Shown piece after piece: positions 11,983-22,980 of a DNA stretch of 64,000 bases. The position numbers and the translations under genes were made by a program. This DNA comes from Serratia inhibens (GTDB lineage: Bacteria > Pseudomonadota > Gammaproteobacteria > Enterobacterales > Enterobacteriaceae). The DNA is taken from the NCBI RefSeq assembly GCF_003591175.1, contig NZ_QYYG01000003.1, positions 298,775 through 362,774 on the forward strand, written 5' to 3'. Position 1 is the first letter of the stretch; every line of letters starts with the position of its first letter. The notes beneath the pieces were generated by a model. The model searched no databases. It had not been told where the DNA came from and saw only the letters and a list, made by a program, of their open reading frames with translations.

Positions 11983-12291
11983 AACCACGTCGGATCCGTC
12001 GTTCCGTCCCCGATAGTCGCCCTGTGGATTTGTGCATAAAAATAAAAATGCTTTGTCTTTCAAGTGCAACAAAAAGAGCAAGTGATCGGCATAACGTTTT
12101 CCGATAAAAAAATATAGCCAAAAATCAATTGGATATATATTTCATTTCTATGGCGTTGATTTTTTGAACTGCGGGTATTATGAGCGTTACCTGTGGATAA
12201 CTCTGTTCACAACATTTCGACAGGGTGTGTACGGGGAGGCAAAAAACCGCGCCGCTGAAGGCGTTGGGTTGAGATAAATCGAAGATAAAAT
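11983..12291. other. AT-rich gap with DnaA boxes, datA-like position
   Basis: This gap holds no convincing gene. Two perfect DnaA-box consensus matches (TGTGNATAA, bottom-strand box) lie at 12031-12039 and 12192-12200. There is a two-mismatch box directly abutting the first at 12023-12031, and a weaker opposite-strand box near 12203-12211. An AT-rich stretch between them (about 12105-12165) includes partial IHF-like matches (AATCAA) that fail the last part of the consensus. In E. coli the DnaA-titrating locus datA lies next to the glyVXY tRNA genes, the same neighbourhood. The datA role is an inference. Confidence 0.5.
12241..12263 (-). terminator. terminator of the tRNA-Gly cluster
   Basis: A short GC hairpin (12250-12253 with 12260-12263) is followed on the minus strand by six T residues, 29 bases after the last tRNA-Gly. 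It is weak but well placed. Confidence 0.5.
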
Positions 12292-12367
<76 letters not shown>

Positions 12368-12422
12368 ATTGAGATGCTTTGAGCATCCGGCCATCAAACA
12401 ACAACATGGCCTTTGAATTTTT

Positions 12423-12498
<76 letters not shown>

Positions 12499-12561
12499 GT
12501 CGCATGGGTACTTCTTAAAACTTTTTTATTCATCATGCCGCATAAGCAACATTGTTGAATT

Positions 12562-12637
<76 letters not shown>

Positions 12638-12690
12638 CCGGCGTAGCGATGTCGGAACTAAACGAAATTCTTCATCGGTACGGGGTGCGC

Positions 12691-12718
12691 ATTATACGAG
12701 AAATCCTTTTTGCCGCAA
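12691..12718 (-). promoter_or_regulatory. promoter of the tRNA-Gly operon
   Basis: On the minus strand a TTGCGG -35 box and a perfect TATAAT -10 box are separated by 16 bases. A GC-rich discriminator (GCGCACC) follows, as is typical of stringently controlled stable-RNA promoters. Confidence 0.8.
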
Positions 12719-12815
12719 GCCCCTGAAAGCAAAAAAACGCGATTTTTGTTTGATTGCCGATTAAAGCGTCAAACTGGCTAATTAAGCGGCGAAATCGAAA
12801 GCTTTTCACGGTACA

Positions 12816-12833
12816 GGGCCCCCAAAGGGGCCC
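12816..12833 (-). terminator. GC hairpin after orn
   Basis: A 7-bp GGGCCCC stem (12816-12822 with 12827-12833) begins 10 bases after the orn stop codon. The T tail is poor, so terminator function is uncertain. Confidence 0.45.
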
Positions 12834-12842
12834 GAGCGACCA

Positions 12843-13388
12843 TCACAACTGGATGAAATGCTCGCGGTAATAGGCCAGTTCGGCCACAGACTCGCGGATA
12901 TCATCCATGGCCTGATGGGTACCCTGCTTTTTAAAGCCGCTGAGAATTTGCGGTTTCCAGCGGCGCGCCAGCTCTTTCAGCGTACTGACGTCCAGATAGC
13001 GGTAATGGAAGTAGGCTTCAAGTTCAGGCATATAGCGGAACAGGAAACGGCGATCCTGACCGATGCTATTGCCGCAGATTGGCGACTTGCCCGCCGGCAC
13101 CCATTGCTGGAGGAAAGCGATGGTTTCCAGTTCGGCGGCGCGATCGTCGAAACGGCTGGCCTTCACCCGTTCCACCAGCCCGCTGCCGGTATGGGTACGC
13201 ACGTTCCAGTCATCCATCAGGCCGAGCTGTTCGTCGGATTGATGGACGGCGATTGTCGGTCCTTCAGCGAGAATGTTCAGATTGGCGTCGGTAACCAGCG
13301 TGGCGATCTCGATAATGCGATCGCGCTCCGGATCCAACCCGGTCATCTCCAGATCGATCCAAATCAGGTTGTTTTCGTTTCCTGTCAT
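12843..13388 (-). CDS. orn: Orn, oligoribonuclease
   Basis: This 181-residue 3'-5' exoribonuclease of the DEDDh family degrades very short RNAs to mononucleotides. The first exonuclease motif [11 protein letters not shown] is at residues 8-18, and the later Asp and His residues are in place (HQAMDD near residue 160). The start at MTGNENN matches the E. coli length exactly; a longer in-frame reading has no support. It is divergent from rsgA, as in E. coli. Confidence 0.97.
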   Translation of the reverse strand: MTGNENNLIWIDLEMTGLDPERDRIIEIATLVTDANLNILAEGPTIAVHQSDEQLGLMDDWNVRTHTGSGLVERVKASRFDDRAAELETIAFLQQWVPAGKSPICGNSIGQDRRFLFRYMPELEAYFHYRYLDVSTLKELARRWKPQILSGFKKQGTHQAMDDIRESVAELAYYREHFIQL

Positions 13389-13572
13389 GATATTTCCTGC
13401 GTAAAAGCCGAAAGATAAACAAAGCGTGGGCAAGGCAGCGACCGGTGCCGGCTGTTTGCCGGCGGCGATACGCGGTGCGTAGCGGCTAACAACGGTTATT
13501 TAATATAAAATAGCGTGTATCATAGCCTTTTTGGTCGCCACGAGCGATAAAAGCCGATTCAAGTGAGGCGCA

Positions 13573-14622
13573 GTGACTAAGAACAAACTGTCCAAAGGTC
13601 AACAACGCCGCGTACAGGCGAACCATCAGCGTCGCCTGAAGCGCACTGATAACAAACCGGAACTGGATGACTCCCAACTGGGGGAGCCGCAAGACGGCAT
13701 CGTCATCAGCCGTTTCGGCATGCACGCAGATGTTGAAGCCGCGGATGGCACCCAGCATCGCTGCAACATTCGCCGCACGTTGCGTTCGCTGGTAACCGGC
13801 GATCGCGTAGTGTGGCGTCCCGGCGTAGGTGCTCATGAAGGGGTCAAGGGCATCGTCGAGGCGGTGCACGAGCGCACCTCGGTGCTGAACCGCCCCGATT
13901 TCTACGACGGCGTGAAGCCGATCGCCGCCAATATCAATCAGATCGTTATCGTTTCGGCGATCCTGCCGGAGCTTTCGCTGAATATGATCGATCGCTACCT
14001 GGTGGCGTGCGAAACGCTCGAGGTCGAACCGCTGATCGTGCTGAACAAAATCGATCTGCTGGATCCGCCGGCGCGCAAGGTCGTCGACGGCATGATGGCG
14101 ATTTACCGCCATATCGGTTACCGGGTGCTGGAAGTCTCCAGCCAGACGCGCGAAGGCATGGAGGCGTTTGAACAGGCTCTGGCCGATCGTATCAGTATCT
14201 TCGCCGGCCAGTCCGGTGTGGGCAAATCCAGCCTGCTGAACGCCCTGCTGCCGCCAAGCGATAAGCAAATTCTGGTAAATCAGGTTTCCGATGTCTCCGG
14301 CCTGGGGCAACATACCACCACCGCCGCGCGGCTGTACCATTTCCAGCACGGCGGTGATGTGATCGACTCGCCGGGAGTACGTGAATTTGGTCTGTGGCAT
14401 CTGGATCCGGAACAAATCACCCAAGCCTATGTCGAATTCCGTGACTATTTAGGCGGATGTAAATTCCGCGACTGTCGCCATGACACCGACCCAGGCTGCG
14501 CCATCCGCGCGGCGGTGGAAAAAGGCGATATCGCCAAAGAGCGTTTCGACAACTACCACCGCATTCTGGAAAGCATGGCGCAGGTGAAGGTTCGCAAAAA
14601 CCTCACGGACGCCGCAGACTGA
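13573..14622 (+). CDS. rsgA: RsgA, small ribosomal subunit maturation GTPase
   Basis: This 349-residue circularly permuted GTPase matures the 30S subunit. An N-terminal OB fold (about 40-105) precedes the permuted motifs NKID (G4), GQSGVGKSS (G1) and DSPG (G3). A zinc-binding C-terminal segment contains the Cys and His ligands ([14 protein letters not shown]). Translation starts at GTG, as in E. coli, where the protein is 350 residues. Confidence 0.96.
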   Translation: MTKNKLSKGQQRRVQANHQRRLKRTDNKPELDDSQLGEPQDGIVISRFGMHADVEAADGTQHRCNIRRTLRSLVTGDRVVWRPGVGAHEGVKGIVEAVHERTSVLNRPDFYDGVKPIAANINQIVIVSAILPELSLNMIDRYLVACETLEVEPLIVLNKIDLLDPPARKVVDGMMAIYRHIGYRVLEVSSQTREGMEAFEQALADRISIFAGQSGVGKSSLLNALLPPSDKQILVNQVSDVSGLGQHTTTAARLYHFQHGGDVIDSPGVREFGLWHLDPEQITQAYVEFRDYLGGCKFRDCRHDTDPGCAIRAAVEKGDIAKERFDNYHRILESMAQVKVRKNLTDAAD

Positions 14623-14638
14623 TCGTTGCGGGCGGGCG

Positions 14639-14666
14639 TTGACAGTGGCAGCGCCACCGTTACAAT
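14639..14666 (+). promoter_or_regulatory. sigma-70 promoter of psd-mscM
   Basis: A TTGACA -35 box and a TACAAT -10 box are separated by 16 bases and lie 33 bases before the psd start. The spacer holds a GTGGC/GCCAC inverted repeat that could bind a regulator. Confidence 0.65.
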
Positions 14667-14698
14667 GCGCGCCCTTTACCCTGATTCAAGAGGTTAAT

Positions 14699-15592
14699 GT
14701 GCTGGATAGCATCAAGATAAAATTGCAGTATTGGTTACCGAAGCTGGCACTGACCCGTCTGGCCGGCTGGGGCGCAGACAAACAAGCCGGCTGGCTTACC
14801 CAGCTTGTACTTAAGGGTTTCGCTCGCTACTACCGCGTGAATATGCAGGAAGCGCAACAGCCAGAGCTGACCTCCTACGCCACCTTTAACGAATTCTTCG
14901 TGCGCCCGCTGCGTGATGGCGCGCGTCCCATCATCGGCGAAGCCAACTGGCTGGCACTGCCTGCCGACGGCGCTATCAGCCAGCTCGGCCCGATCCGCGA
15001 AGATCAAATCTTCCAGGCCAAGGGCCATCACTACAGCCTGGAAGCGCTGCTGGCCGGCAACTACTTGCTGGCAGAGCCGTTCCGCAATGGCCTGTTCGCC
15101 ACCACTTACCTGGCCCCACGTGATTATCACCGCGTCCATATGCCGTGCGCCGGCGCGCTGCGTGAAATGATTTATGTGCCGGGCGATCTGTTCTCGGTAA
15201 ATCCGCTGACTGCCGCCAACGTGCCGAACCTGTTCGCGCGCAATGAGCGCGTGATCTGCGTATTTGATACCGCTATCGGGCCAATGGTGCAGATCCTGGT
15301 GGGGGCCACCATTGTCGGCAGCATTGAAACCGTTTGGGCCGGCACCGTAACGCCGCCGCGCGAAGGCATCATCAAACGCTGGACCTATCCGGCAGAAGGC
15401 ACTGAAGGCGCAATCGTACTGGAAAAAGGCGCTGAGATGGGCCGCTTCAAGCTCGGTTCCACGGTCATCAACCTGTTTACCCCAGGCAGCGTGCAGTTCG
15501 CTCCGCAGCTGAATAACGGCACCGTCACCCGCATGGGTGAAGCCTTTGCCGAAATCCCGGCTGCACCAGCCGCTGAAACGCCGCAGATCTAA
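14699..15592 (+). CDS. psd: Psd, phosphatidylserine decarboxylase proenzyme
   Basis: This membrane-associated enzyme makes phosphatidylethanolamine from phosphatidylserine. The self-cleavage site LGST, which yields the pyruvoyl prosthetic group, is visible in [13 protein letters not shown] near residue 253. The start is the GTG at 14699 (E. coli-like N terminus [15 protein letters not shown]) with an AGAGG site upstream; a longer reading from 14639 begins inside the promoter. At about 297 residues it is shorter than the E. coli enzyme (322) because the acidic tail is reduced. Confidence 0.95.
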   Translation: MLDSIKIKLQYWLPKLALTRLAGWGADKQAGWLTQLVLKGFARYYRVNMQEAQQPELTSYATFNEFFVRPLRDGARPIIGEANWLALPADGAISQLGPIREDQIFQAKGHHYSLEALLAGNYLLAEPFRNGLFATTYLAPRDYHRVHMPCAGALREMIYVPGDLFSVNPLTAANVPNLFARNERVICVFDTAIGPMVQILVGATIVGSIETVWAGTVTPPREGIIKRWTYPAEGTEGAIVLEKGAEMGRFKLGSTVINLFTPGSVQFAPQLNNGTVTRMGEAFAEIPAAPAAETPQI

Positions 15593-15605
15593 AGGAATTG
15601 ACGCC

Positions 15606-18600
15606 GTGCGCCTGATTATCACGCTACTGCTCGGTTGTTTACTGTCTCAACCGGTGCTGGCCGCCACGGTGCCTACAGAGGCTCAGCTCAAGCAGGAGCT
15701 GAAGCAGGCAGAGAGCAACAAAAACGCGCCTAATCAGGCGGAAACCACCGAGGCGCTGCAAAGCGCCCTCAACTGGCTGTCGGAGCGCCAGGAGTCAATG
15801 ACGCGCTCCGAACAGTATCAACGGGTGATCGACGATTTCCCGAAGATGACGCAGGAACTGCGCCATCAGCTGACGCTGGAAGACAACAAAATCCTGCCGA
15901 ATGGCGATGACCTGCCGGCCAGCGATCTGGAGCAACAGATCCTCCAGGCCAGCAGCCTGTTGCTGGAACAGGCGCGTCTGCTGCAACAAGAACAGGAGCG
16001 CACAAGGGAGATCAGCGATTCACTCGGCCAATTGCCGCAGCAGCAGACCGATGCACGCCGCTCGTTGACCGAAGTGCAGCGTCGTCTGCAAGCTCAGCCC
16101 GCCAATCCTACCACCCCGCACGCACAGTCGGCTCTGGCACTGTTGCAGACGGAAGCCGCGGCGCGCAAAGCCAAGGTGGATGAGCTGGAACTGGCGCAGC
16201 TGTCGGCCAACAACCGCCAGGAGTTGGCGCGAATGCGCGCCGAGGTGTACAAGAAACGCCACGAGAAGATCGACGTCCAGCTGCAGGCCCTGCGCAACAA
16301 CCTTAACGCCCAGCGCCAACGTGAAGCCGAACTGGCATTGGAAAAAACCGAGCAGTTGGCGGAGCAAAACGGCGATCTGCCGAAAAGCATCAGCCAACAG
16401 CTGCAAATCAACCGTGAACTGTCCGCCGCCCTGAACAATCAGGCGCAGCGTATGGATCTGATCTCATCTCAACAACGCCAGGCCGCCGCGCAAACGCTGC
16501 AGGTGCGTCAGGCGCTGAGCACCATTATCGAACAGGCCCAGTGGCTCGGCTCGTCGTCGGCGCTGGGGGAAACCCTGCGAGCCCAGGTGGCAACGCTGCC
16601 GGAAATGCCAAAACCGCAGCAGCTGGATGGCGATATGGCCCAGTTGCGCGTACAACGCCTGCAGTTTGAAAGCCAACTGGAGAAGCTTTCCCAGCGTGAG
16701 TTCAAACGTGACGACGGCAGCGAACTGACCAGCGCGGAGCGGCGCATCGTTGAAGCCCAGCTGCGCACCCAGCGTGAGTTGCTGAATTCGCTGCTTTCCG
16801 GTTGCGATACCCAGATCCTCGAACTGACCAAACTGAAGGTAGCCAACACCCAACTGATTGAGGCGTTGAACGAGATCAAGGACGCCACCCACCGCTATCT
16901 GTTCTGGGTACCGGACGTCAACCCGATCACCCTGTCTTATCCGATTAACGTGGCGCACGATCTGACACGCCTGCTGTCGCTGGATACGCTGGCGCAGCTG
17001 GGTGGTGCCTTCATGATGATGGTGACCAGCAAAGAAACGTTGATCCCGATCTTCGGTGCCCTGCTGCTGGTGATTTTCAGCATCAGCTCACGCAGGCACT
17101 ATCACGCCTTCCTGGCGCGCGCCAACAGCCGGGTCGGCAAGGTGACGCAGGACGAGTTCTTCCTGACGATGCGCACCGTATTCTGGTCGATTCTGGTGGC
17201 AATGCCGCTGCCGGTGTTGTGGGCAGCGCTCGGGTTTGGCCTGCAAAGCGCCTGGAACTATCCGGTAGCCGAGGCGATTGGCAAGGGGGTCACCGCAACG
17301 CTGCCGATCCTGTGGATCTGTATGATCTGCGCCGCCTTCGCTCATCCGCAGGGGCTGTTTATCGTGCACTTCCGCTGGCCGGTGAAGCAGGTTTCACGCG
17401 CCATGCGTTACTACAAGATGTCGATCTGGCTGATCGTGCCGTTGATCATGGCGTTGATCACTTTCGACAGCCTGAAAGAGCGCGAGTTTGCCAACACGCT
17501 GGGGCGGCTGTGCTTTATCCTGCTGTGCCTGGCGCTGGCCATCGTGACCAACAGCCTCAAGCGCGCCGGTATCCCGCTTTATCTGGACAAGAAAGGCTCC
17601 GGCGAGAACATGGTCAATACCGCGCTGTGGGGGTTGCTGCTGTCGGCGCCGGTGCTTGCCGCACTGGCCTCCGCCGTCGGTTACCTGACCACCTCGCAGG
17701 CGCTGCTGGCACGGTTGGAAACCTCGGTGGCGATCTGGTTCTTCCTGTTGGTGATTTACCATATTATTCGCCGCTGGATGTTAATCCAACGGCGGCGCAT
17801 CGCCTTTGACCGCGCCAAACAGCGCCGCGCCGATATTCTGGCCCAGCGTGCGCGCGGCGAAGAAGAAACGCCGCATACGCCAAACAGCACCGAAGGATCG
17901 ATGGATGTGGATGACTCTGAGATCGATCTGGACACCATCAGCGCCCAGTCTCTGCGGCTGGTACGTTCGATCCTGACGATGATCGCGCTGGTATCGGTGA
18001 TCGTGCTGTGGTCGGAGATCCATTCCGCCTTCGCCTTCCTTGAAAACATCTCCCTGTGGGACGTAACCTCGACGGTCAACGGGGTGGAAACGGCGCATCC
18101 GATCACTTTGGGCGCAGTATTGATCGCCATTTTGGTGCTGATCGTCACCATGCAGTTGGTCCGTAACCTGCCGGCGCTACTGGAACTGGCGGTGTTGCAG
18201 CACCTTGATCTGACACCGGGCACCGGCTACGCCATCACCACCATTACCAAGTATCTGCTGTTGCTGTTCGGCGCCATCCTCAGTTTTTCCTGGATCGGCA
18301 TCGAATGGTCGAAACTGCAGTGGGTGGTCACCGCGCTCAGCGTGGGGTTGGGCTTCGGCATGCAGGAGATTTTCTCCAACTTCATCTCCGGCTTGATCAT
18401 TTTGTTCGAGAAGCCGATCCGCATTGGCGATACGGTGACGATCCGAAACCTGACCGGCACCGTCACCAAGATCAACACTCGCGCCACCACCATTTCTGAC
18501 TGGGATCGCAAAGAGATCATCGTGCCGAACAAGGCGTTCATCACCGAGCAGTTCGTCAACTGGTCGCTGTCGGACAACCTGACCCGTGTGGTGTTGACGG

Positions 18601-18953
18601 TGCCGGCACCGGGCGATGCCAACAGCGAAGAGGTGACCAAGATCCTGCTCAACGCCGCCGAGCGCTGCTCGCTGGTGCTGGACACCCCGGCGCCGGAGGT
18701 TTATTTGGTCGACCTGCAACAGGGCATTCAGATCTTCGAGATGCGCATCTATGCGGCCGAGATGGGCCATCGCATGCCATTGCGCCACGAGATCCATCAG
18801 TTGATTCTGGCCGGCTACCGCGAACACGGCATTACCCTGCCGTACCCGCCATTCCAGGTGCGCAGCGAAACGCTGTCACGCTTGACCAGCAATGGCCGTA
18901 CTCCGCCGTCCACACCGCCACCCAATACCAAACGCGAATCAGGCAGCCTGTAA
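15606..18953 (+). CDS. mscM: MscM (YjeP), miniconductance mechanosensitive channel
   Basis: This 1115-residue inner membrane protein of the MscS superfamily has a signal peptide and a long periplasmic coiled-coil domain (about 20-460), about 11 membrane segments, and a C-terminal MscS pore and beta domain (GLGFGMQEIFSNFISGLIIL near residue 915). It protects cells from mild osmotic downshock. The GTG start at 15606 has an AAAGGA site overlapping the psd stop, 14 bases upstream; starts inside psd are unlikely. It forms an operon with psd as in E. coli. Confidence 0.93.
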   Translation: MRLIITLLLGCLLSQPVLAATVPTEAQLKQELKQAESNKNAPNQAETTEALQSALNWLSERQESMTRSEQYQRVIDDFPKMTQELRHQLTLEDNKILPNGDDLPASDLEQQILQASSLLLEQARLLQQEQERTREISDSLGQLPQQQTDARRSLTEVQRRLQAQPANPTTPHAQSALALLQTEAAARKAKVDELELAQLSANNRQELARMRAEVYKKRHEKIDVQLQALRNNLNAQRQREAELALEKTEQLAEQNGDLPKSISQQLQINRELSAALNNQAQRMDLISSQQRQAAAQTLQVRQALSTIIEQAQWLGSSSALGETLRAQVATLPEMPKPQQLDGDMAQLRVQRLQFESQLEKLSQREFKRDDGSELTSAERRIVEAQLRTQRELLNSLLSGCDTQILELTKLKVANTQLIEALNEIKDATHRYLFWVPDVNPITLSYPINVAHDLTRLLSLDTLAQLGGAFMMMVTSKETLIPIFGALLLVIFSISSRRHYHAFLARANSRVGKVTQDEFFLTMRTVFWSILVAMPLPVLWAALGFGLQSAWNYPVAEAIGKGVTATLPILWICMICAAFAHPQGLFIVHFRWPVKQVSRAMRYYKMSIWLIVPLIMALITFDSLKEREFANTLGRLCFILLCLALAIVTNSLKRAGIPLYLDKKGSGENMVNTALWGLLLSAPVLAALASAVGYLTTSQALLARLETSVAIWFFLLVIYHIIRRWMLIQRRRIAFDRAKQRRADILAQRARGEEETPHTPNSTEGSMDVDDSEIDLDTISAQSLRLVRSILTMIALVSVIVLWSEIHSAFAFLENISLWDVTSTVNGVETAHPITLGAVLIAILVLIVTMQLVRNLPALLELAVLQHLDLTPGTGYAITTITKYLLLLFGAILSFSWIGIEWSKLQWVVTALSVGLGFGMQEIFSNFISGLIILFEKPIRIGDTVTIRNLTGTVTKINTRATTISDWDRKEIIVPNKAFITEQFVNWSLSDNLTRVVLTVPAPGDANSEEVTKILLNAAERCSLVLDTPAPEVYLVDLQQGIQIFEMRIYAAEMGHRMPLRHEIHQLILAGYREHGITLPYPPFQVRSETLSRLTSNGRTPPSTPPPNTKRESGSL

Positions 18954-18965
18954 GCGCACAATGCA

Positions 18966-19003
18966 AAAAGGGTTCGGCGTGCCATGCAACGCCGAACCCT
19001 TTT
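18966..19003. terminator. bidirectional terminator after mscM
   Basis: A perfect 14-bp stem (18966-18979 with 18990-19003) has A and T runs at its ends and starts 12 bases after the mscM stop. It can serve mscM on the plus strand. Confidence 0.85.
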
Positions 19004-19014
19004 ATCACCACAAT

Positions 19015-19073
19015 ATATCCCTCAGTCTTTCAAGTTGCAGCCAACAACGCGGCGGCTTGAAAGGCGACGGGTA
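19015..19073. repeat. short palindromic intergenic repeat (family member 1)
   Basis: This 59-bp imperfect palindrome has ends resembling TATCC...TTTCAAGTTGCAG and CTTGAAAG.CGACGGGTA. The same ends border the longer element at 23811-23981, so both belong to one dispersed repeat family between convergent or adjacent genes. Confidence 0.7.
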
Positions 19074-19079
19074 AAACGG

Positions 19080-20057
19080 TTATGCGCGCCCTACCGGGAA
19101 GGCAAGCACTTCGCTCAGGCTCTCGGCGCCCAATGCCAGCATGACCAGCCGATCAACCCCTAACGCCACGCCGGAACATTCCGGCATACCGTGCTGCAAA
19201 GCGTCCAGCAGGTTGTTATCGATAGGGTGCTGCGGCAAACCGCGTTCAGCACGTTTACGGTTATCCTGATCAAAACGCTGACGCTGTTCGCGGCTGTCGG
19301 TCAGTTCACGGAAGCCATTCGCCAGTTCGATCCCCTTGAAATACACCTCAAAACGCTCCGCCACGCGGTGATCTTCGGTACTGATCTCCGCCAATGCTGC
19401 CTGGCTGGCCGGGAAGTGATAAACGAACGCCGGTTTGTCACGGCCGATATACGGCTCAACGCCGACGGTGAACAGCAGTTGCAACAGTGTATCGCGGTCT
19501 TCTTCAGTATCGGCAATGTTGCTCAGATCGAGCTTGGCCGCCGCTTCACGCAGTTGCGCTTTTTCTGCCGACAGCGGATCGATATCCAGATGACGCAGGA
19601 AAGCCTGCTGATAGGACAAGGTTTCCGCACTGCCGCAATCCAGCACCTGCTGGAGTAAATCATCCACCTCATTCATCAGCCGGTACATGTCGTAATGTGG
19701 GCGGTACCACTCCAGCATGGTGAATTCCGGGTTGTGATGGCGACCGGCCTCTTCATTACGGAAACTGCGCCCCATCTGATAGATCGGGCCGCTACCCGCC
19801 GCCAGCAACCGCTTCATGTGATATTCCGGGCTGGTCATCATGTACAGCGTCAGGCCATCCGCCGCCCCCGGGCCGACAAAACGCGTCTGAAACGGGAACA
19901 AGTGGATATCGGTAACCGTCGCCTGGCTCATGGTTGGCGTCTCAACTTCCAATACGCCACGATCGGCGAAGAAACGCCGGATCTCAGTCAGGATCGCTGC
20001 GCGTTTCAACAAATTGGCGATGGGTGCACTTGGCTGCCAGCTTGCCGTTTCGCTCAT
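19080..20057 (-). CDS. epmA: EpmA, EF-P (R)-beta-lysine ligase
   Basis: This 325-residue class II aminoacyl-tRNA-synthetase paralogue attaches (R)-beta-lysine to EF-P Lys34. Class II motifs 2 and 3 ([20 protein letters not shown] and [15 protein letters not shown]) are present, and the tRNA anticodon-binding domain of LysRS is absent. The start at [12 protein letters not shown] matches E. coli in sequence and length; a longer in-frame reading adds 34 residues with no similarity. Its partners epmB and efp are also in this window. Confidence 0.96.
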   Translation of the reverse strand: MSETASWQPSAPIANLLKRAAILTEIRRFFADRGVLEVETPTMSQATVTDIHLFPFQTRFVGPGAADGLTLYMMTSPEYHMKRLLAAGSGPIYQMGRSFRNEEAGRHHNPEFTMLEWYRPHYDMYRLMNEVDDLLQQVLDCGSAETLSYQQAFLRHLDIDPLSAEKAQLREAAAKLDLSNIADTEEDRDTLLQLLFTVGVEPYIGRDKPAFVYHFPASQAALAEISTEDHRVAERFEVYFKGIELANGFRELTDSREQRQRFDQDNRKRAERGLPQHPIDNNLLDALQHGMPECSGVALGVDRLVMLALGAESLSEVLAFPVGRA

Positions 20058-20442
20058 GGTAATTACTCCGAAATCAAACAGGGGATGCAGTCTACTCGTA
20101 TCCAGGCATGCAAACAAATTCTTAACAGCCGGGCACCTTTCACGACGGTAATTCCTCACAAACGAGTAGCAATAAGGTTAATAAAAGGTGAATAAACGTT
20201 AAATATCCCTTGAAGGCAATAATTCTTCCAGCCAATAGCTAAAAGACAAAACAATCGATCACATCAAATTTCTTCTACTTAACATTAGGTATAGTTAATT
20301 CCACATAATTGGTGGGAGATATCTACACTCAGTCTTTATGCAACATCAATCGGCTCAATTAGTTAGTGTCCGAAGCATTTTTATAAATATTAAGCATAGA
20401 TATTTAATTTGCCTTTCTTAACAAGAATATTGGAGGAATGCA
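20058..20442. other. epmA-frdA intergenic region
   Basis: This divergent 385-bp gap is AT-rich toward frdA and contains the FNR-like frd promoter. No small gene with a good start was seen in it. Confidence 0.6.
20254..20295 (+). promoter_or_regulatory. FNR-dependent frdABCD promoter
   Basis: The sequence ATCGATCACATCAA (20254-20267) matches the known E. coli frdA FNR site and approximates the TTGATNNNNATCAA consensus. A TATAGT -10 box at 20290-20295 follows at the spacing seen in E. coli. This predicts anaerobic activation. Confidence 0.75.
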
Positions 20443-22239
20443 GTGCAAACCTTTAACGCCGATCTTGCCATTATTGGGGCCGGGGGTGCTGGTTTACGTG
20501 CAGCAATAGCCGCAGCGGAAGCCAACCCTCAATTGAAAATCGCCCTGATTTCCAAAGTCTACCCGATGCGCAGCCATACGGTGGCCGCCGAAGGGGGCTC
20601 CGCCGCCGTCACTCAGGATCACGATAGTTTCGATTACCACTTCCACGACACCGTTGCCGGTGGCGACTGGTTGTGCGAGCAGGACGTGGTCGATCATTTC
20701 GTCCACAACTGCCCGCGTGAGATGGCTCAGCTTGAACAGTGGGGCTGCCCGTGGAGCCGTAAACCGGACGGCTCGGTCAACGTGCGCCGCTTTGGCGGCA
20801 TGAAGATTGAACGCACCTGGTTCGCCGCCGACAAGACCGGCTTCCATATGCTGCACACCCTGTTCCAGACCTCGCTCAAATACCCGCAAATCCAGCGTTT
20901 CGACGAACACTTCGTGCTGGACATTCTGGTGGATGATGGCCAGGTCCGTGGCCTGGTGGCGATGAACATGATGGAAGGCACCCGCGTGCAGATCCGCGCC
21001 AATGCGGTGGTCATGGCTACCGGCGGTGCCGGGCGCGTATACCGCTACAACACCAACGGCGGCATCGTCACCGGTGATGGCATGGGCATGGCGTTCCACC
21101 ACGGCATTCCACTGCGTGATATGGAGTTCGTTCAGTATCACCCTACCGGCCTGCCGGGCTCCGGTATCCTGATGACCGAAGGTTGCCGTGGCGAAGGCGG
21201 CATTCTGGTGAACAAGGACGGCTATCGTTATCTGCAAGATTACGGCATGGGCCCGGAAACGCCGCTGGGCGAACCGAAAAACAAATATATGGAGCTCGGT
21301 CCGCGCGACAAGGTTTCACAGGCCTTCTGGCACGAATGGCGCGCCGGCCGCACCATCGCCACCCCGCGCGGCGACGTGGTCTATCTGGATCTGCGCCACC
21401 TGGGAGAAAAGAAACTGCTGGAACGTCTGCCGTTCATCTGTGAGCTGGCGAAGGCCTACGTCGGCGTCGATCCGGTGAAAGAGCCGATCCCGGTGCGCCC
21501 GACCGCGCACTACACCATGGGCGGCATTGAAACCGACCAGAACTGCGAAACCCGCATTAAAGGGCTGTTCGCCGTCGGCGAATGCTCTTCCGTCGGTCTG
21601 CACGGCGCCAACCGCCTCGGCTCTAACTCGCTGGCGGAACTGGTGGTGTTCGGCCGCGTAGCCGGGGAGAACGCCGCTCGCCGCGCGCTGGAAAGCAGCC
21701 CGGCTAATGGGAGCGCGTTGGATGCTCAGGGCCGTGATGTCGAAACCCGGTTGAGCAACCTGATGAAGCAGGAAGGCAACGAAAACTGGTCAAAAATCCG
21801 CGATGAAATGGGCCTGTCGATGGAAGAAGGCTGCGGCATCTACCGCACGCCGGAGCTGATGCAAAAGACTATCGATAAGCTGGCAGAGCTGAAAGAGCGC
21901 TTCAAGCGCGTCAAAATCACCGACAGATCCAGCGTGTTCAATACCGATCTGTTGTACACCATCGAATTGGGTTACGGGCTGGACGTGGCGGAATGTATGG
22001 CGCACTCCGCCTTCAACCGCAAAGAATCGCGCGGCGCACACCAACGCCTGGACGAAGGCTGTACCGAGCGCGACGACGTCAATTTCCTGAAACATACGCT
22101 GGCGTTCCATAACCCGAATGGCGCACCGCGACTGGAATACAGCGACGTGAAGATCACCAAACTGCCACCGGCCAAACGTGTGTACGGCGCTGAAGCCGAC
22201 GCGCAGGATAAAAAGGATAAGGAGCAGGCAAATGGCTGA
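20443..22239 (+). CDS. frdA: FrdA, fumarate reductase flavoprotein subunit
   Basis: This 598-residue catalytic subunit reduces fumarate to succinate as the terminal step of anaerobic respiration. It has the FAD-binding [10 protein letters not shown] motif at residues 12-21, and His45 in the [10 protein letters not shown] segment is the covalent FAD attachment site. Translation starts at GTG with a TGGAGG site, as in E. coli. The stop codon overlaps the frdB start by 8 bases, so translation is coupled. Confidence 0.98.
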   Translation: MQTFNADLAIIGAGGAGLRAAIAAAEANPQLKIALISKVYPMRSHTVAAEGGSAAVTQDHDSFDYHFHDTVAGGDWLCEQDVVDHFVHNCPREMAQLEQWGCPWSRKPDGSVNVRRFGGMKIERTWFAADKTGFHMLHTLFQTSLKYPQIQRFDEHFVLDILVDDGQVRGLVAMNMMEGTRVQIRANAVVMATGGAGRVYRYNTNGGIVTGDGMGMAFHHGIPLRDMEFVQYHPTGLPGSGILMTEGCRGEGGILVNKDGYRYLQDYGMGPETPLGEPKNKYMELGPRDKVSQAFWHEWRAGRTIATPRGDVVYLDLRHLGEKKLLERLPFICELAKAYVGVDPVKEPIPVRPTAHYTMGGIETDQNCETRIKGLFAVGECSSVGLHGANRLGSNSLAELVVFGRVAGENAARRALESSPANGSALDAQGRDVETRLSNLMKQEGNENWSKIRDEMGLSMEEGCGIYRTPELMQKTIDKLAELKERFKRVKITDRSSVFNTDLLYTIELGYGLDVAECMAHSAFNRKESRGAHQRLDEGCTERDDVNFLKHTLAFHNPNGAPRLEYSDVKITKLPPAKRVYGAEADAQDKKDKEQANG

Positions 22240-22966
22240 GATGAACACCCTGAAAATCGAGGTCATGCGCTATAACCCGGAACGCGACGCCGAGCCGCAT
22301 TTCGAAACCTTTGCGGTGCCTTATGACGAGCAAACCTCACTGCTCGATGCGCTGGGCTACATCAAGGATAACCTGGCGCCCGACCTTTCCTACCGCTGGT
22401 CATGCCGCATGGCGATCTGTGGTTCGTGCGGCATGATGGTTAATCGGGTGCCAAAACTGGCCTGCAAAACCTTCCTGCGCGAATACACCGGCGGCATGAA
22501 GGTGGAAGCATTGGGCAACTTCCCGATCGAGCGCGATTTGGTGGTCGATATGACCCACTTTATCGAAAGTCTGGAGGCGATTAAGCCCTATATCATCGGC
22601 AACAACCGCAAACCGGAAGATGGCCCTAACGTGCAGACCCCGGCGCAAATGGCCAAATATCACCAGTTTTCCGGCTGCATCAACTGCGGTCTGTGCTATG
22701 CCGCCTGCCCGCAGTTCGGTCTGAACCCGGAATTTATCGGCCCGGCGGCGATCACCCTGGCGCACCGCTATAACCTGGATAACCGCGATCACGGTCAGAA
22801 GCAGCGCATGGCGCAACTCAACGGCCAGAATGGCGTCTGGAGCTGTACCTTTGTCGGTTACTGCTCCGAAGTGTGTCCAAAGCACGTTGACCCGGCCGCT
22901 GCCATCCAGCAGGGCAAGGTGGAAAGCGCCAAAGACTTCATGATCGCCATGCTGAAGCCGCAATAA
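22232..22966 (+). CDS. frdB: FrdB, fumarate reductase iron-sulfur subunit
   Basis: This 244-residue subunit carries three Fe-S clusters between FrdA and the membrane quinol sites. The [2Fe-2S] motif [10 protein letters not shown] and the clusters in [12 protein letters not shown] and [11 protein letters not shown] are intact. The start at [11 protein letters not shown] equals the E. coli N terminus; an in-frame ATG-like start 54 bases upstream lies in frdA. Confidence 0.97.
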   Translation: MAEMNTLKIEVMRYNPERDAEPHFETFAVPYDEQTSLLDALGYIKDNLAPDLSYRWSCRMAICGSCGMMVNRVPKLACKTFLREYTGGMKVEALGNFPIERDLVVDMTHFIESLEAIKPYIIGNNRKPEDGPNVQTPAQMAKYHQFSGCINCGLCYAACPQFGLNPEFIGPAAITLAHRYNLDNRDHGQKQRMAQLNGQNGVWSCTFVGYCSEVCPKHVDPAAAIQQGKVESAKDFMIAMLKPQ

Positions 22967-22980
22967 GGGAGAGAACCGCA

